DNA of 28,057 nt from Cudoniella acicularis (Eukaryota > Ascomycota > Leotiomycetes > Helotiales > Helotiaceae). The stretch covers positions 1-28,057 of the forward strand of contig JAAMPI010000693.1 in NCBI GenBank assembly GCA_013054445.1. The letters run 5' to 3'. The position numbers were made by a program, and so were the translations under genes. Under the pieces are notes generated by a model. That model made no database searches, was not told where the DNA came from, and saw nothing but the letters and a program-made list of their open reading frames with translations. Positions 1-10,094 of this stretch are shown here, piece after piece (the stretch's first letter is position 1; each line of letters starts with the position of its first letter).

Positions 1-1
1 T

Positions 2-154
2 GGACCGGAGTACGCGGATGCAGTAAATTGGTGTTTGCATCATGTTCCGGATACAGGTACTGTACAGGGCAAAAAAGATAGGTGGAGAGAGGATATGTTT
101 GCGAAAGTGGTGGAGCCTTTGAAATATTGTCATGATCAGTTGGTGGCTGTTTAG
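2..154 (+). CDS. 3' end of a DUF7580-like fungal protein (partial)
   Basis: The frame is open from the window edge and ends at TAG 152-154, giving the last 50 residues of a protein that starts outside the window. The visible tail begins GPEYADAVNWCL and continues with WREDMFAKVVEPLKYCH. From memory of the family, this pattern (a Y-A-D-A-V-x-W-C motif, a short variable loop, then F-x-x-V-V-x-P-L) resembles the extreme C-terminus of fungal DUF7580 proteins, which sit in the HET-s/LopB 'prion-inhibition and propagation' neighbourhood and carry a degenerate kinase-like fold. The composition is clearly protein-like. The family name is inferred from this short tail; the N-terminal domains cannot be seen. 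The minus strand is also open across this interval, but its product looks like a shadow. Confidence 0.6.
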   Translation, partial: GPEYADAVNWCLHHVPDTGTVQGKKDRWREDMFAKVVEPLKYCHDQLVAV

Positions 155-1400
155 TGACCTGTTTTTGTTGGGGCAGAAACGGAGCATACCCCTGGTCCTC
201 TGCGGCAGAAGATAGGATGTCGGGAACTTGAAGTCTCGAGCAAAAGATACCCATATAGGGACGACGTCTTTTATTCCTGGAGGCCGACAGAATTTCGGAA
301 ATGCCACAAAGTCTACATTTAGACTCCGAGGTGACCAGGTGGACGTGAAGAAGCAGAGGCGGAAAAACTCAGAACAGGGCTGAGCCGAGGCATTGAGATA
401 TGGTGTAGAATCCAGACGAGACATCAAATTACCTCCCAACTAAGACCCCGATTCCAGTGAGTTAGTCATTTTCAGGTTCACTTTGGAAAAAAAGTGTCAT
501 ACTTCCTCTTCTAAGTATCTCTTCTCTTCAAATAAGCAAATCCCAGTCCTTTTCCAATAATTTTCCTTCTAACCAACTATCCACCAATAGAAGACATGCT
601 GAATCGGCTCCTGCTCCCCATGAATTGACGAATTCTTACAGCGCACACATGTTTTTAGTCACCAATCACACAGTGATGCTACTGGTTGGCGAGCTAAATA
701 TTACGAATGCTTTTAGAAAGAAAGCTTATTTGTTAGTGTCGCTGTTGCTGCTGCTTTCTTGTCATTTCCTTAAAAGAATTTCATTCGCAAACGAACGACA
801 TTCTTCCAAAATATAAACAACGAACACACCTCTCGAAATCAAATGCTAATCCGCAATTAAAATCAAGTCAAGTGACAGATAGGTCTCTTTACCATAGAGG
901 CTCCAAGAGCAAAAGGACACACACGATTCGGAGACTCTCTAAGCTCGCTCCCAGCACGAACGGTTTTGCGATACAGCTGGACAGAGCTTACCTCCAGTCC
1001 TATCCCAATATCCGACTTAATACTACAAGTTAATCTAGATCTTAATAAGCCCACCATGCCTCTTCTGCTTGTGGTCTAGTGTGGAGAAGGCATGATCTTT
1101 TTATTTGTTTTTAGAGGGTTTTTGGACTAGTGGCGGGTCTTACTGTTTACTTGGAAATTTATCAGGAAGTTACGGGGGAGTTGGAGAGTGGAGAGGCAAT
1201 ATAGAACGAATGAACGGACGTGAAAATCAGTAGTACTGTCACATCACCCTAGCTCTCGTTCGTTCGTTCACTCACCCACTCTCAACTCTCCCCCCTTCCC
1301 CTTCCCCTTTTCCCACTCCATTAACCCAACACACACCACGCCACAACTCCTCCCTCCTTTAATCCCACACTACTTTCCACAAACAACACAGCAAACTTAC
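155..1400. other. Intergenic spacer, no convincing gene
   Basis: Presumed 3' flank of the DUF7580-like gene followed by unassigned sequence. Short open frames at 625-816 (+) and 863-1057 (-) have no recognisable domain and lack neighbours that would support them. A pyrimidine-rich stretch with CGTT and CCTT runs lies at about 1256-1390. I see no RNA gene here. Confidence 0.5.
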
Positions 1401-1460
1401 GACGCCGGCCGCCGCCAGTCCCAGGTTCTCCTGGATTCTGGCCTGGATACGACCAGCCAT
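1401..1460 (-). other. Isolated exon-like segment with canonical 5' splice site
   Basis: On the minus strand an ATG at 1460 opens exactly 20 codons (MAGRIQARIQENLGLAAAGV) and is followed at 1400 by a consensus donor GTAAGT. The segment is GC-rich compared with its surroundings and reads as an amphipathic helix followed by an alanine-rich piece. A TATA-like GTATAAAAAG lies about 45 nt upstream. The ATG is itself preceded by CTTTAG, so it could be an internal exon. I could not find a downstream exon: acceptors at the several AG positions tested run straight into stops. Without splicing the frame gives only 33 residues. It may be a real start exon, a gene relic or chance. Confidence 0.2.
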
Positions 1461-1674
1461 CTAAAGCATATCAATCTAACCATCAAGCTACCTACTTTCT
1501 TTTTATACTTTGTATTGTTTAGTTGCAGCAAGAGGGAGGGGAATGGGAATAAGAGAGGTCAAGTGGGAGGGTGGGATTCACTTAGTGCCTGCGTAGGAGG
1601 TTTTGAGGGGAAAGTGAATTTCTGGGAATCTGTGAACTGATATTCACTCCTCGGATCCTCCCTCCTTTACGTAC

Positions 1675-2450
1675 TAGTATTCACCCAATCCTCCTTTTTT
1701 ACGCCACCCACCCCCCCTTGTCACCTCCCCTTCCAAAAATCCATAAAACTCCCTCTTCTCACCTATCCCATTTCTCCAAATACCGACCAAAAAGACGGAT
1801 AATCCCCACCAATATTTCCGTGCCTGCCATGTGGTCTGGAGTAACTTACACACTAAGCCACTAGGAAAGAAACCCGGGGTTACGATTTAATAGAAAACCG
1901 CTAGGTGGCCTACGGATTCTTTAGTTATAAATATCTTTTTGTAGGAGGAGTGAGTAAATGCGGATTTACTTAATGTTGCTTTTGTCGAGTACAACTGTCG
2001 CTGTCGTTCTTTTCTCTTGCTGTCACTCAAAAAATACGCACTTCCATCCCAACACCCTCTTCGCCCTCAACCTTCCCTCCTCCCACCCAAAGCCCCCATC
2101 CCGTCACACCCCTCCTCCCAAATCCCAAAAATTCATCAACTTACCACCCCTCTCCTTTCCCTCCTCCCACATCAGCAACCCAGCAGCCAGAGGTGTTATA
2201 TTCCTTGAAGTGCATTTTGTGAGTTGTTGATGTTGCTTGCTTGCTGTTAATAAATAGGTAAGAGGTATTAGATTTCTCATCTATCTAGCAGCTAGCTGAG
2301 GGGTTAGTGATTGAGATAGAGATAGAAGTATTCACCCCCTCCTCCTTACCCCGCCATTCCTAGCTCCCCACTCCCTGCCAGAAATTCTATAAAACCCACC
2401 TCCCCTCCGCCTCTCATCTACCCTCATCAAAGAACGACCAAATACCAGTT
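1675..2450. repeat. Diverged direct duplication of a TATA-containing, C-rich block (about 1675-1810 and 2328-2450)
   Basis: Two blocks about 650 bp apart share the same order of elements on the plus strand: TATTCAC followed by CCTCCTT, a C-rich run, (C)ATAAAAC or (C)TATAAAAC, a pyrimidine-rich run, and ACCGACCAAA or ACGACCAAAT. A further similarity (GAAAACCGC near 1893 and GAAAACCCGC near 2574) suggests the repeat unit could be about 670 bp. Each block looks like a fungal core promoter, with a TATA box followed by a CT-rich stretch, but only very short frames follow. Confidence 0.4.
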
Positions 2451-3154
2451 GCACATCTGCATAATACGATGTGTGTGCACCACATCCCACTATACCATCC
2501 CAACCATACCACATCCTCATCTCTCTCTCTCATTTTCATTACAAGTCACCCGTGCAAAAGTAAATGACTGACTGAAAACCCGCGTTCGGTATAGATATAG
2601 AAGCCGCGTGTTGCTGTCATATATTTAAATAACTAGATATTAATGATTTCATGTTCGTTTAGAGTGAGGAACTATTGTTGTCATGTTTAAATATCTGTCG
2701 ATAATTTAATAGTAGAGGGAGGAATGGTCGTTCATTTGTTATCATTTCATTGACACATCGAACACCCATTACACAATCAGACAAAACCCACTTATCTATC
2801 AAACTATTTCAATCCTCACACCCAAGTCTCCCCTCCTCCAAACCTCCCTTCCCCCCCCGCCAAAAACATAAAGTACAGCAACAGCAACATCAACTCCTCA
2901 AAGAAACAAGAAAAAAAAAACGCCAAAGAGTTACATTGCTCATTCCGGTATTTTACGAGCGTCGGTCCGAATACATTATTTGAAACAAGGTAAGATAATA
3001 TATCCACAATAAGATTGTGATCCAAAATTATCCAAAAGTAAATATATATATACTCTCTATTTATTTCAACATATCCAACATATAATTTCTTGTCAATAAG
3101 ACTTTTGGCTAAGTTATTCTCCCACTATGAAACATTATTATTAAGTCTAATTAT
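2451..3154. other. Non-coding, AT-rich spacer
   Basis: Contains CT and A runs and, from about 2985 onward, strongly AT-rich sequence with many TAT and ATT steps. No start codon with coding character was found on either strand. A short piece at about 3108-3135 (TTATTCTCCCACTATGA) resembles the internal conserved box of the MITE family described elsewhere in this window, and may be another degraded fragment. Confidence 0.4.
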
Positions 3155-3392
3155 TACTTAACCTAGTATTTTCTATTTATTAAAAAAAAATCTAAATAAG
3201 TTATATAAAAGAAAGTAAGATGCCTATAGTAGGATAGTAATTTAGACATGTTAAGTGCTCTATAGAGCTCTCTCTTTAAATTGATATTCGGTGTATATTT
3301 TCCAGTAAACGAAGGTGAGAGATTTTGTTACTATGGTGTTCTCACGTTTGATGTACTAGGTGCCCGGCACTCGGAAAACACTTGATCGAGTA
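3155..3392 (-). mobile_element. Degraded MITE copy (family of seven in this window), reverse orientation
   Basis: Reading the minus strand recovers the family's conserved boxes: an AGTAACAAAATC box (complement at about 3330-3341) and the ACTATCC box (complement of GGATAGT at 3232-3238). The right end on the plus strand is CCGGCACTCGGAAAACACTTG then ATCGAG, abutting TA; the left end is eroded but keeps GTATTTTCT, identical to the left end of the 15.8-kb copy. The length of about 235 bp matches the better-preserved copies. It carries no coding capacity. Extra AT bias may be repeat-induced point mutation. Confidence 0.5.
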
Positions 3393-3681
3393 AAGTAAGT
3401 ATCTAAAAGACGGAATAGCTTCAAGTATGGTACTAAGTAATTTTTAACGTATGTGCATTATGTAGGTATGTATTGTGTAATTCATACACGTGTCATTTAT
3501 CATGCCGCCTTCGCCGCCGCCAGTCCAGTCTAATCCAGTCCAACGCGAACCGGCCAGGCTTTGTATCGATCCAAAGATTCCACACTGTAACTCCATCCCA
3601 ATGCACCCGTTCCGCTCTACCCCGCAAAATCTATGCATAGCAACAAAGCAACTCCTCATCTTACAGTACAACACTTTCCAC
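3393..3681. terminator. 3' flank of the CSC1-like channel gene
   Basis: About 290 bp between the MITE and the stop of the minus-strand channel gene (TGA complement at 3682-3684). It presumably contains the channel's 3' UTR and polyadenylation region. A minus-strand frame at 3444-3674 is unremarkable and reads like chance. Confidence 0.3.
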
Positions 3682-6600
3682 TCATTGCTGATATGGCCCG
3701 TTCTGCCGCCTGGTCCTGAAATAATCGTAACTCATTGGATACTGTTCCGGTACCTCGTCGACTGGATGCTGAGGAAGGTTCCCGTACCCTTGAGGTCCAC
3801 CGCCTAAAAAGCCAGGTGCCCTCCGCTCTTGGCTGGTCTCTCGAGGGTTGTATGGGTGCAGACCCGGCGTAGCAAGAGGCATATCGGCAGCTCCATGTAC
3901 CAGCCCAGTCTCACTGTCATTCCGTTGTCGATAGAAGTTGTTGACCTGGGGTATTGCAGCACCCATATCTCCTTGAGCATCATAGCTTACACCACCCATA
4001 GTATGCGGGGTGAAGTTTCTTCGGCCAGTCATGCCACCAACGGGCGTACCAGGTCTAGAATCCGTGAAAGCACTCATGCTGCCAGGAGTATCAGACCTGA
4101 CAATATCTTCGGCCTTTCCATACATGACACCATGCCCACCATGCTCGTCACTGAACTCTGCACGCCCCTTATAGTATGCGAAATCGAGTTTGTTTTCTGG
4201 TACCATTTCAAATCCTTCAATGCCTTTGGCTTTACGCCCTGGCTGGCCTCCTTCCATGCTTTCCAATGCATAAGTATCAGAGTAACCCGAAACAGATGCA
4301 GATTCTCCGGACCCTGGGGTGTTACTATCTGTAAGTCTTCCTGCATAAATACCTGCTAATTTGTTTTGAGCTTTAGCATGTACCATCGGAGTAACGAGCG
4401 CACGATAGAGCGCCGGATGTCCAAATCGAGAGGAAAGTCTGTCCCTTTTATCGCTGAAGTTCTTGGTGTTAAGGGCTTCAACATCCTTCATGTTATTAGA
4501 CGTAACGTAGTGGATCTTGTCATCAAAAGTTATCTTGCAGTACCATTTGAACCCGATCATCAGAAACGGTAATGGAATAACCGAATAAGCTTGATAATGC
4601 TGACCGTCGCCTTGAACAAAAACAGACAAGCAAACCACAAGGTTTGCCAGAATTGTGGCGAAGACGATCCTATTGTAGAACATCCGCCAGAACATGCCTC
4701 CGGACTCAGTTTTGGTGATGAAGATGTAAAGTAAAAGGTACTTCTTCAAATAAACATCAAGGGCGAAATATAAGGCAGCCGCAGCAACAGCCAGAGGTTG
4801 GAGCGTGCCATAGCACAAAGCGACTGTACTGTAAAAAAGAAAGTAGTTGTAGTAAGAGGCGTAATCGAATGCAGGTGGTGCGGTCAACTCGATCATTTCC
4901 CGAGGGGTTGGGCTCGAGAATTTGCGCATACAAAAACTCCAAACCAACGTCCATAGTTGTGCCAAGTCCACAGCCGCTCCCAGGTTTCGTTGAAGTAACC
5001 ACGTAATCCAGAAAGGTGAGATACCGCACAAGGAGACAAACAATGTAGTGCCATATTGTGCTTTCTGAATAGCTTTCCACGCGTCTTCCTTGTTATTAGT
5101 TGCTTGAATGACACCCGAGACAAAGGTCCACGTCGTACTGAAGATTGAAAAGACGATTAAAAAGTTGAAAACGAAGAAAGTATAGAGCTTGGCTGCCACA
5201 TGCCGCTCTCTTGCAGTTTTCGTACGATCTCCAGCCTTGATCGCGAGCCGGCGGAAAGTTATGGGAAGGACCAGGTAAATCAACGAGGTAATGGCTGGTG
5301 AAGCAACACCCTGGACAATTGACCACCACGTTTTATGTGCTTGCAAGGACTCATCAAATCCTGTCCAGACCCTGCCGAGATTGGGGAGACTGACGAGAAG
5401 ATAGATATCCCAGCGTTCGGCACAGCCCAAACTATCGTAAGTAAAGTAACCCAAAGGTTGTTGATAATTCTTCTCCGACGCCTCTGGCCTTTTGTGAGAG
5501 GCATGTTATTCCAAATAATATCATTGGGTCGAGGAGCAAGGACAATTGTTGTTCCTTGTGGATGCTTCTTTTTGGCGGCAAAAGCAATGCTGTGAGCCTC
5601 GTCTATAGATTCATAACTGGCGAATCCATACGGCAGAGGATTTCTATTATCAACGGTCAACCTCACCTCCTTGATTTCAATCTCGAGCTCCTTGATGCGT
5701 CCGGTGAGATATTCGATCGCATCCAGCTTTTGACCTTTGGGGTAGGTGCCGTAAGAAGGGTCTTTTTTTGGAAGGTCTACATTCTGGTCGCTTTGCAGGA
5801 AGATTGTTCGGGTCCTTCAAGTACCGTGCCAGATATCTCTCCAGTTCACGAACCGTATCGTTATGTTGCTGAATGAGCTCTGGCAATTCCTTCACATTGC
5901 GTGCAATGGCGGTCCGCGAGAAAGAGGAGGTAGGCACAACCTCATCAATCAATCTTCCAATGCCTTCATCCGAACGTAAATTCTTGGGGATGTCGTTAAG
6001 CTATTCGTGTCAGCAAACCCTCAATACACGGAGATATTCCTCTCACCATCAATGTTCGCGCATGCAAACTGGCCTTGTACTCGGGAGAAGCGTAATAACG
6101 TCTCCGCAGCCTGAGAATTGCCTTATAATTCCACCACAAAAATCCAGCCACGACGATATCAAACAACCATGCGCAAATTACCATCCCCCATTGATCAGAC
6201 CCAAACGTGTACTGAGGTGTCAATTTACTCAATGATGGGGTCGTCAGAGAATACAGCGCTGTATTCCCTCTGGTTAAATTGACTGGAATCAATATACCAC
6301 ACGCAAGAACCGCGAGTACCAGGAACATATTCCGGCACATCCTTAAGATTCGTAAAAACACTGTCGCATCCATCCCAATCAACTCGACCAACTCTTCCTC
6401 TTTTGTCTTCATCACGGGTCCCATCCAGGCAAATATCCCCTTTCCCATCGGCGGCGGAGCATGTTTGTCATCTGCGACCTTGAGCTTCGGTGCGTATACG
6501 AGGGAATTGTAAGGTCGAAGGAGGGAGAAACCAACGGCGAGAAGGAGTGTGAAGCCGAGCGAGGTACCAAAACCTGCCACGACGGAAGATTGGGAAAGCT

Positions 6601-6746
6601 GTTGGAAATTAGATACGAAATGGAATTGGACGGGGCACAAAGTAGCTGACTTGTTCTGAGAAGGGGTTCTGCAATAGCAGCAGCAGTTGATCAGTTTTAC
6701 TGTCCCTTTTGAAGAAGGGGTCAGCCATGGTCCTGAGCGCGTCCAT
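3682..6746 (-). CDS. CSC1/OSCA-type (DUF221) calcium-permeable stress-gated cation channel; two frameshifts as sequenced
   Basis: Integral membrane cation channel of the OSCA/TMEM63/CSC1 family, which opens on osmotic or mechanical stress. Exon 1 is 6746-6651, intron 6650-6599 (GTCAGC...AACAG), exon 2 6598-6047, intron 6046-6001 (GTGAGA...AATAG), exon 3 6000-3682; nominally 988 residues, normal for fungal members. The N-terminal RSN1_TM region lies in exons 1-2, the cytosolic PHM7_cyt loop near residues 217-400 (KDPNNLPAKRP; GFASYESIDEAHSIAFAAKK; LAPRPNDIIWNNMP), then the multi-helix DUF221 core (HKTWWSIVQGVASPAITS) and a long hydrophilic tail of about 270 residues. ATG 6746 is in frame with a second ATG at 6728; both have A at -3 and G at +4. 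The frame breaks twice: a 7-T run at 5763-5769 has one base too many, and at about 5395-5400 one base is missing, so residues of roughly 294-413 read in a shifted frame while remaining conserved-looking. Sequencing error or a young pseudogene are both possible. Confidence 0.9.
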
Positions 6747-7424
6747 GATGAATTGAAGATCGAGCAAAGCGAGCGGCTATGACAGGCCAGAGGCCAAAGA
6801 AGTTGCGAAGGTTGTGATCGAGGTTGGTTTTACGCTCGTGAGATTTTTCCTGTGGTGGCTTTCCACAGCCAGCTGATTGTTTGTGGTTGTGGCAATACGA
6901 AGGGTACAACACGCGATATGATTTGGCGAACCCTTGATTAGATACGACGGCGATATTTCGTACGGATGACGGGTTTGCAGGGGTATTCAGGAATGTATCA
7001 GAGCAATCACAAGCCTCTTATGGAACCCGGCGGGCGTGAGTGTGCTTGTTGGAAATAATAGCACAAAGGAATGGAGGTGAAAAGAAAGGAGCGTTGAGGA
7101 TGGCGAGGATAAAACACGATGGGATATGCTTGCCCTCAAACAAATCTTGAACTGGAGCCGTGATGGTGGCCGTGATAGTGGCCGTGGCCGGTGGGACTGC
7201 AAGTAGGACTGCAAGTAGGACTGTTGTATTGTGGGGAGTCCAAGCCCATGACGCTCTTTTTGCGCTGCGCTGCGCTGCTACGGAAAAAAAGATCAGCGGC
7301 CTTGGAGCACGCCGATAAACTTTTTCCCCCTGCGGACCCAGACCATCACGCTTTCTAGAAATCAGGCCGGCCATCGCTGATTGGGTCGCTCTTCGCTTCG
7401 GGATGGCCGCATGATTCTTTGGGA
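6747..7424. promoter_or_regulatory. Upstream region of the channel gene with short tandem repeats
   Basis: This is the presumed promoter and 5' UTR of the minus-strand channel gene. It contains 12-bp tandem copies of GGACTGCAAGTA at 7194-7223 and GTGGCCGTGATA-type repeats at about 7160-7190. A minus-strand frame at 7018-7374 has an ATG but a repetitive alanine/threonine/isoleucine translation produced by these repeats, so I do not call it a gene. Confidence 0.35.
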
Positions 7425-7727
7425 TTAGCTCGTTTCTATTTGAGGCCTCCAGGTTCGCATTGACATGAGCGTTGGGGATTTTCCTAGCTGGCGGACCGCC
7501 TCCTGCCGTTGGTCCTGGCTCCTGAATTGGTCAAGTTGGTCAAGTTGGTCAGGTTGGTCCCGAAGTTGGGACAAACTGTCTGGGTCAAGTTGGTCGACAC
7601 GAGGCTGTGCATCTTCTGAGTGAGAATTATTGCAATCATATGATTTTTTGAGCAGTGCTTCAGTTGGCATTGGTACCTCGTCTGAAGACTTCGCCTTGGA
7701 AGTTGCTATACACGAAGTACCTTGCAT
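7425..7727 (-). CDS. Small hydrophilic ORF with a DQLDQLDQ repeat, unknown
   Basis: ATG at 7727 opens 100 codons and ends at TAA 7425-7427. The product is acidic and hydrophilic, with no signal peptide or membrane segment, and contains a short repeat (DQPDQLDQLDQF) encoded by tandem copies of a 9-10-bp unit at 7527-7560. No family is recognised. It lies on the same strand as the channel gene, about 680 bp upstream of its start, and is not the shadow of another gene. The composition is protein-like, but length alone does not exclude chance; there is no splice or promoter evidence. Confidence 0.3.
   Translation of the reverse strand: MQGTSCIATSKAKSSDEVPMPTEALLKKSYDCNNSHSEDAQPRVDQLDPDSLSQLRDQPDQLDQLDQFRSQDQRQEAVRQLGKSPTLMSMRTWRPQIETS
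7527..7560. repeat. Short tandem repeat TTGGTCAAG
   Basis: Four near-identical copies of TTGGTCAAG/TTGGTCAGG lie head to tail. They fall inside the small minus-strand ORF and encode its DQLDQLDQ stretch, staying in frame in that ORF. Confidence 0.8.
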
Positions 7728-8537
7728 AAATCGCAACGTTACGATGGATGACCATCAAAGACCGCCACAGCAATGCTGGGCGCTGTACGCCCAGTCTGGC
7801 ACAGGTGTCCTACGGGCAAATAGTCATTGAGGACTGTACAGTACCTACTTCGTGTTGAAGCTATTATCCACAATCCCAAATAAGCAATCAAGAGGGAACA
7901 TTCAAAAGTCCTGAATCTCCAGAGTGTCTTGGCTAATGTCAACATTTTCGGCCCGAGAATTTATCATTGAGACACGAAATGATCTGTTTCTTCAATCTCT
8001 CTTTGCGCTCTCTAACCCGTTGAACTTCCCACAAGGCAAAAGGATGCGCTTTTACCTGTTTGCGGCGGTGCATCGTCGCGCGGGGTCATGAAACCCCTCA
8101 TTTGTTATCGCGAGATGGAAGGATTTGAAGGAGCGCCGAACTTCATGTATTATAAACATCATAAGTTCATGGGTACCCAAAACAATAATTGCTTTGTTCT
8201 GCAGAGGACGGTTGGTTGTTAAGCCACGACGTTAGTTTCTAGTTTGTGGTTTGCGGATGCACGTGTACCTCAATGTCTTACCAAGCCTTAAACATTTTGA
8301 ACCCGCCTTTGCACATCCGCGAATCATTGTTGCATCATTTGCACCGTCTAAAAACGGTGGCACAACGTGTTACTTTTTTACGATGCGTTTTCTTTCTGCG
8401 ATAGCTGGGAAATACGACGCAGGAAGACCTTTGGGAAGGGGTGGGTCTGACACGTGATACTCTACACGTGACCGAAATATCCTTTAAGCTGAGTGAGTAC
8501 TTGTCTGTCTAGAGTTTTTGCAGTGGGGTTTTGCGAT
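7728..8537. other. Intergenic, with three CACGTG hexamers
   Basis: No gene recognised. CACGTG motifs occur at 8260-8265, 8451-8456 and 8465-8470; the last two are 14 bp apart and resemble Cbf1/Pho4-type E-boxes (the right one is CACGTGAC). They lie about 70-90 bp upstream of the weak small ORF at 8538. The hexamer is not rare in this window, so a regulatory role is only a suggestion. Confidence 0.35.
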
Positions 8538-8735
8538 ATGACATTGCAACCTTCTCTTGCACTTCCCAATGAAGCGTTGATAGCAAAGTTACGACAAGCT
8601 CCACCTGATTTCGATCCGCTGATCCCCCTTTTCGATAAGCGAGCCCCAGAACACACCAGCGGTTATCAGAATTCATGGCTCATTCGCAGAACACCTAAAA
8701 CTACCCCTTCTTCCCTCTCAGTTGAGTTCGTTTGA
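8538..8735 (+). CDS. Small ORF of 65 residues, unknown
   Basis: ATG 8538 to the stop at 8733-8735. The first 50 residues (from MTLQPSLALPNEALIAKL, through APPDFDPLIPLF) look protein-like, with a balanced composition and no low complexity, but I do not recognise a family and there is no signal peptide. It could be a real small gene, a first exon, or a gene fragment left next to the degenerate repeat array that follows. A pair of CACGTG boxes lies just upstream. Confidence 0.25.
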   Translation: MTLQPSLALPNEALIAKLRQAPPDFDPLIPLFDKRAPEHTSGYQNSWLIRRTPKTTPSSLSVEFV

Positions 8736-8929
8736 AAATTCAAGAAGAAGAAATCAGAAGAGATAGGGTTCAAGTAGGTTGTGCAGGCGCTAACTTCTGT
8801 CTTTTGCGGTATCGGCTGGGAAGTTTTTGAGTGGAGAGGTGTGTTTATTGTTGTTGTGATTTGAGAGATTTTCAAGGGATGAGAGAGATTCGTGTGATAA
8901 AGGGTATTCATAATAGGGAGTTTCAAGAG
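8736..8929. other. Intergenic, no feature seen
   Basis: Purine-rich sequence grading into the degenerate array that begins near 8930. No start codon with coding character was found. Confidence 0.3.
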
Positions 8930-9300
8930 TTACCCGAGACAAGAAGCACTAGAATGACGGAGTTATTTTTTTAAGAAGAGATACTCACAGAAGGATCAAT
9001 GCTCAGAGAAGAAAATAGCATCAATTATGACAATTAGCGGGATAGGAGAAACGCTCAAAGTAGATGAGGAATTCATAAAAGGTAATAGACTTCTACGAGG
9101 GATTTGCGAGAAACACTCACACGAGAACAAGTACTCACGCGAAGACACGCTCCTAAGACGAGAAGCACTCAAAAAATGAGAAATATCCACAGAAGGGCAG
9201 CTTTGCGCTTGTCCGAAGGGAAGCACAAGAAATAAACACATGAGGAGATGTACTCACAGGTGTAGAGACACTTAAAAAAGAGACAGGTTTTTTACACAGA
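8930..9300 (-). repeat. Degenerate array of a TTCTCGTGTGAGTGTTTCTC-like motif
   Basis: On the minus strand a loose motif of about 18-20 nt recurs, with variants such as CTTCTCG, TGTGAGTGTTTCTCG, GCGTGAGTACTTGTTCTCG and CTGTGAGTATCTCTTC. Copies differ widely and spacing varies from about 18 to 40 nt, so this is an old, decayed simple array and not a clean minisatellite. The same motif family occurs in opposite orientation at 18365-18665. Confidence 0.55.
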
Positions 9301-9847
9301 ATTTAAAACTCGGAATCAAGTATAGTTTATTTTGGCCCCGAGAGTTTCGGAGAAGGAAAAAATTGAACAACCAAAACGCGATAAGCCACCTTAACGAAAG
9401 AAAGAAAGAGCGTGGAGTGGTGAATGACTAGAAGACGGAATAAGTTATTGATTCAGGTTATGCTTGGGCTATTAAAGTGAGCTTGATGTATGATAATTTC
9501 AGGGATAAGCATTCCAGATCAATTATTCAAGATTAATATTTAACGTTCTTCCAAGATTTACAGTTGGTTTCTGGGAAATTAGCAGCGAGATTTTAAAGAC
9601 CAGCAACTGTACAAATGACAGCAACACCCTTGAAATCGAAATTGATTCCCTTTCTTTCCGCAAAACTTACCCACTAACAAAATCTTCATTCCAAATCATG
9701 GCTGTGGCGAGCGTACGTGGACATCATGGGTCACAGTCCTGCCACAAAACCGCATGAACAAAAATCGTTTGGTTGGTGTTCGATGACCTGTTGACATATT
9801 AGATCAGGAGAACAAAGGTGTATTTATAGACTCCAGTTTGGCGCTAG
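9301..9847. other. Intergenic, no gene seen
   Basis: AT-rich sequence with no frame of coding character on either strand. Nothing beyond short A/T runs was noticed. Confidence 0.4.
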
Positions 9848-10094
9848 TTCTTACTTGTTTTTCAAGTGCCGCGCTCCTCCCAATAGTTCATCAAAACCAA
9901 ATAACACCACATTAGCAAAAGCACTCAGCTTCGTAGGCTGGAAAATATATACAGGATATTGATTTAAAGAGTGAGGGCTTTGTAGACTACTTTGCATGTC
10001 TAGATAACTATCCTACTGTGGGGGTATTATCTTCTTTTAAACAACTCGTTTGGATTTTCGTTTGTCCCCGGCACTCAAACTACTGGACCGAGTA
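9848..10094 (+). mobile_element. MITE copy with degraded terminal inverted repeats
   Basis: Contains the family's internal boxes in order: AGCAAAAGCACTCAGCTTCG at about 9916-9935, and AACTATCCTACTGTG at about 10007-10021. The right end CCGGCACTCAAAC...GGACCGAG abuts TA at 10093-10094. The left end (TTACTTG then TTCAAGTGCCG) is its imperfect inverted copy. Length is about 247 bp, with no coding capacity. The flanking TA at the right end is what a Tc1/mariner-type target would leave. Confidence 0.6.

Noticed and set aside
1..423. Minus-strand frame of about 140 codons running off the left edge
   Set aside because: It overlaps the DUF7580-like 3' end antisense, is unusually rich in Cys, Phe and Arg, and has no recognisable motif. 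A branch-like CTAAC and CTTAG just upstream are not enough to call a gene.
3829..4359. 176-codon plus-strand frame
   Set aside because: It is antisense to the C-terminal tail of the channel gene, whose frame shows family conservation.
7018..7374. 118-codon minus-strand frame starting at ATG
   Set aside because: Its central part is translation of short tandem repeats in the channel's upstream region; composition is not protein-like.
8930..9300. Possible CRISPR-like array
   Set aside because: Repeats are degenerate with irregular spacing and no distinct spacers, in a eukaryotic genome.
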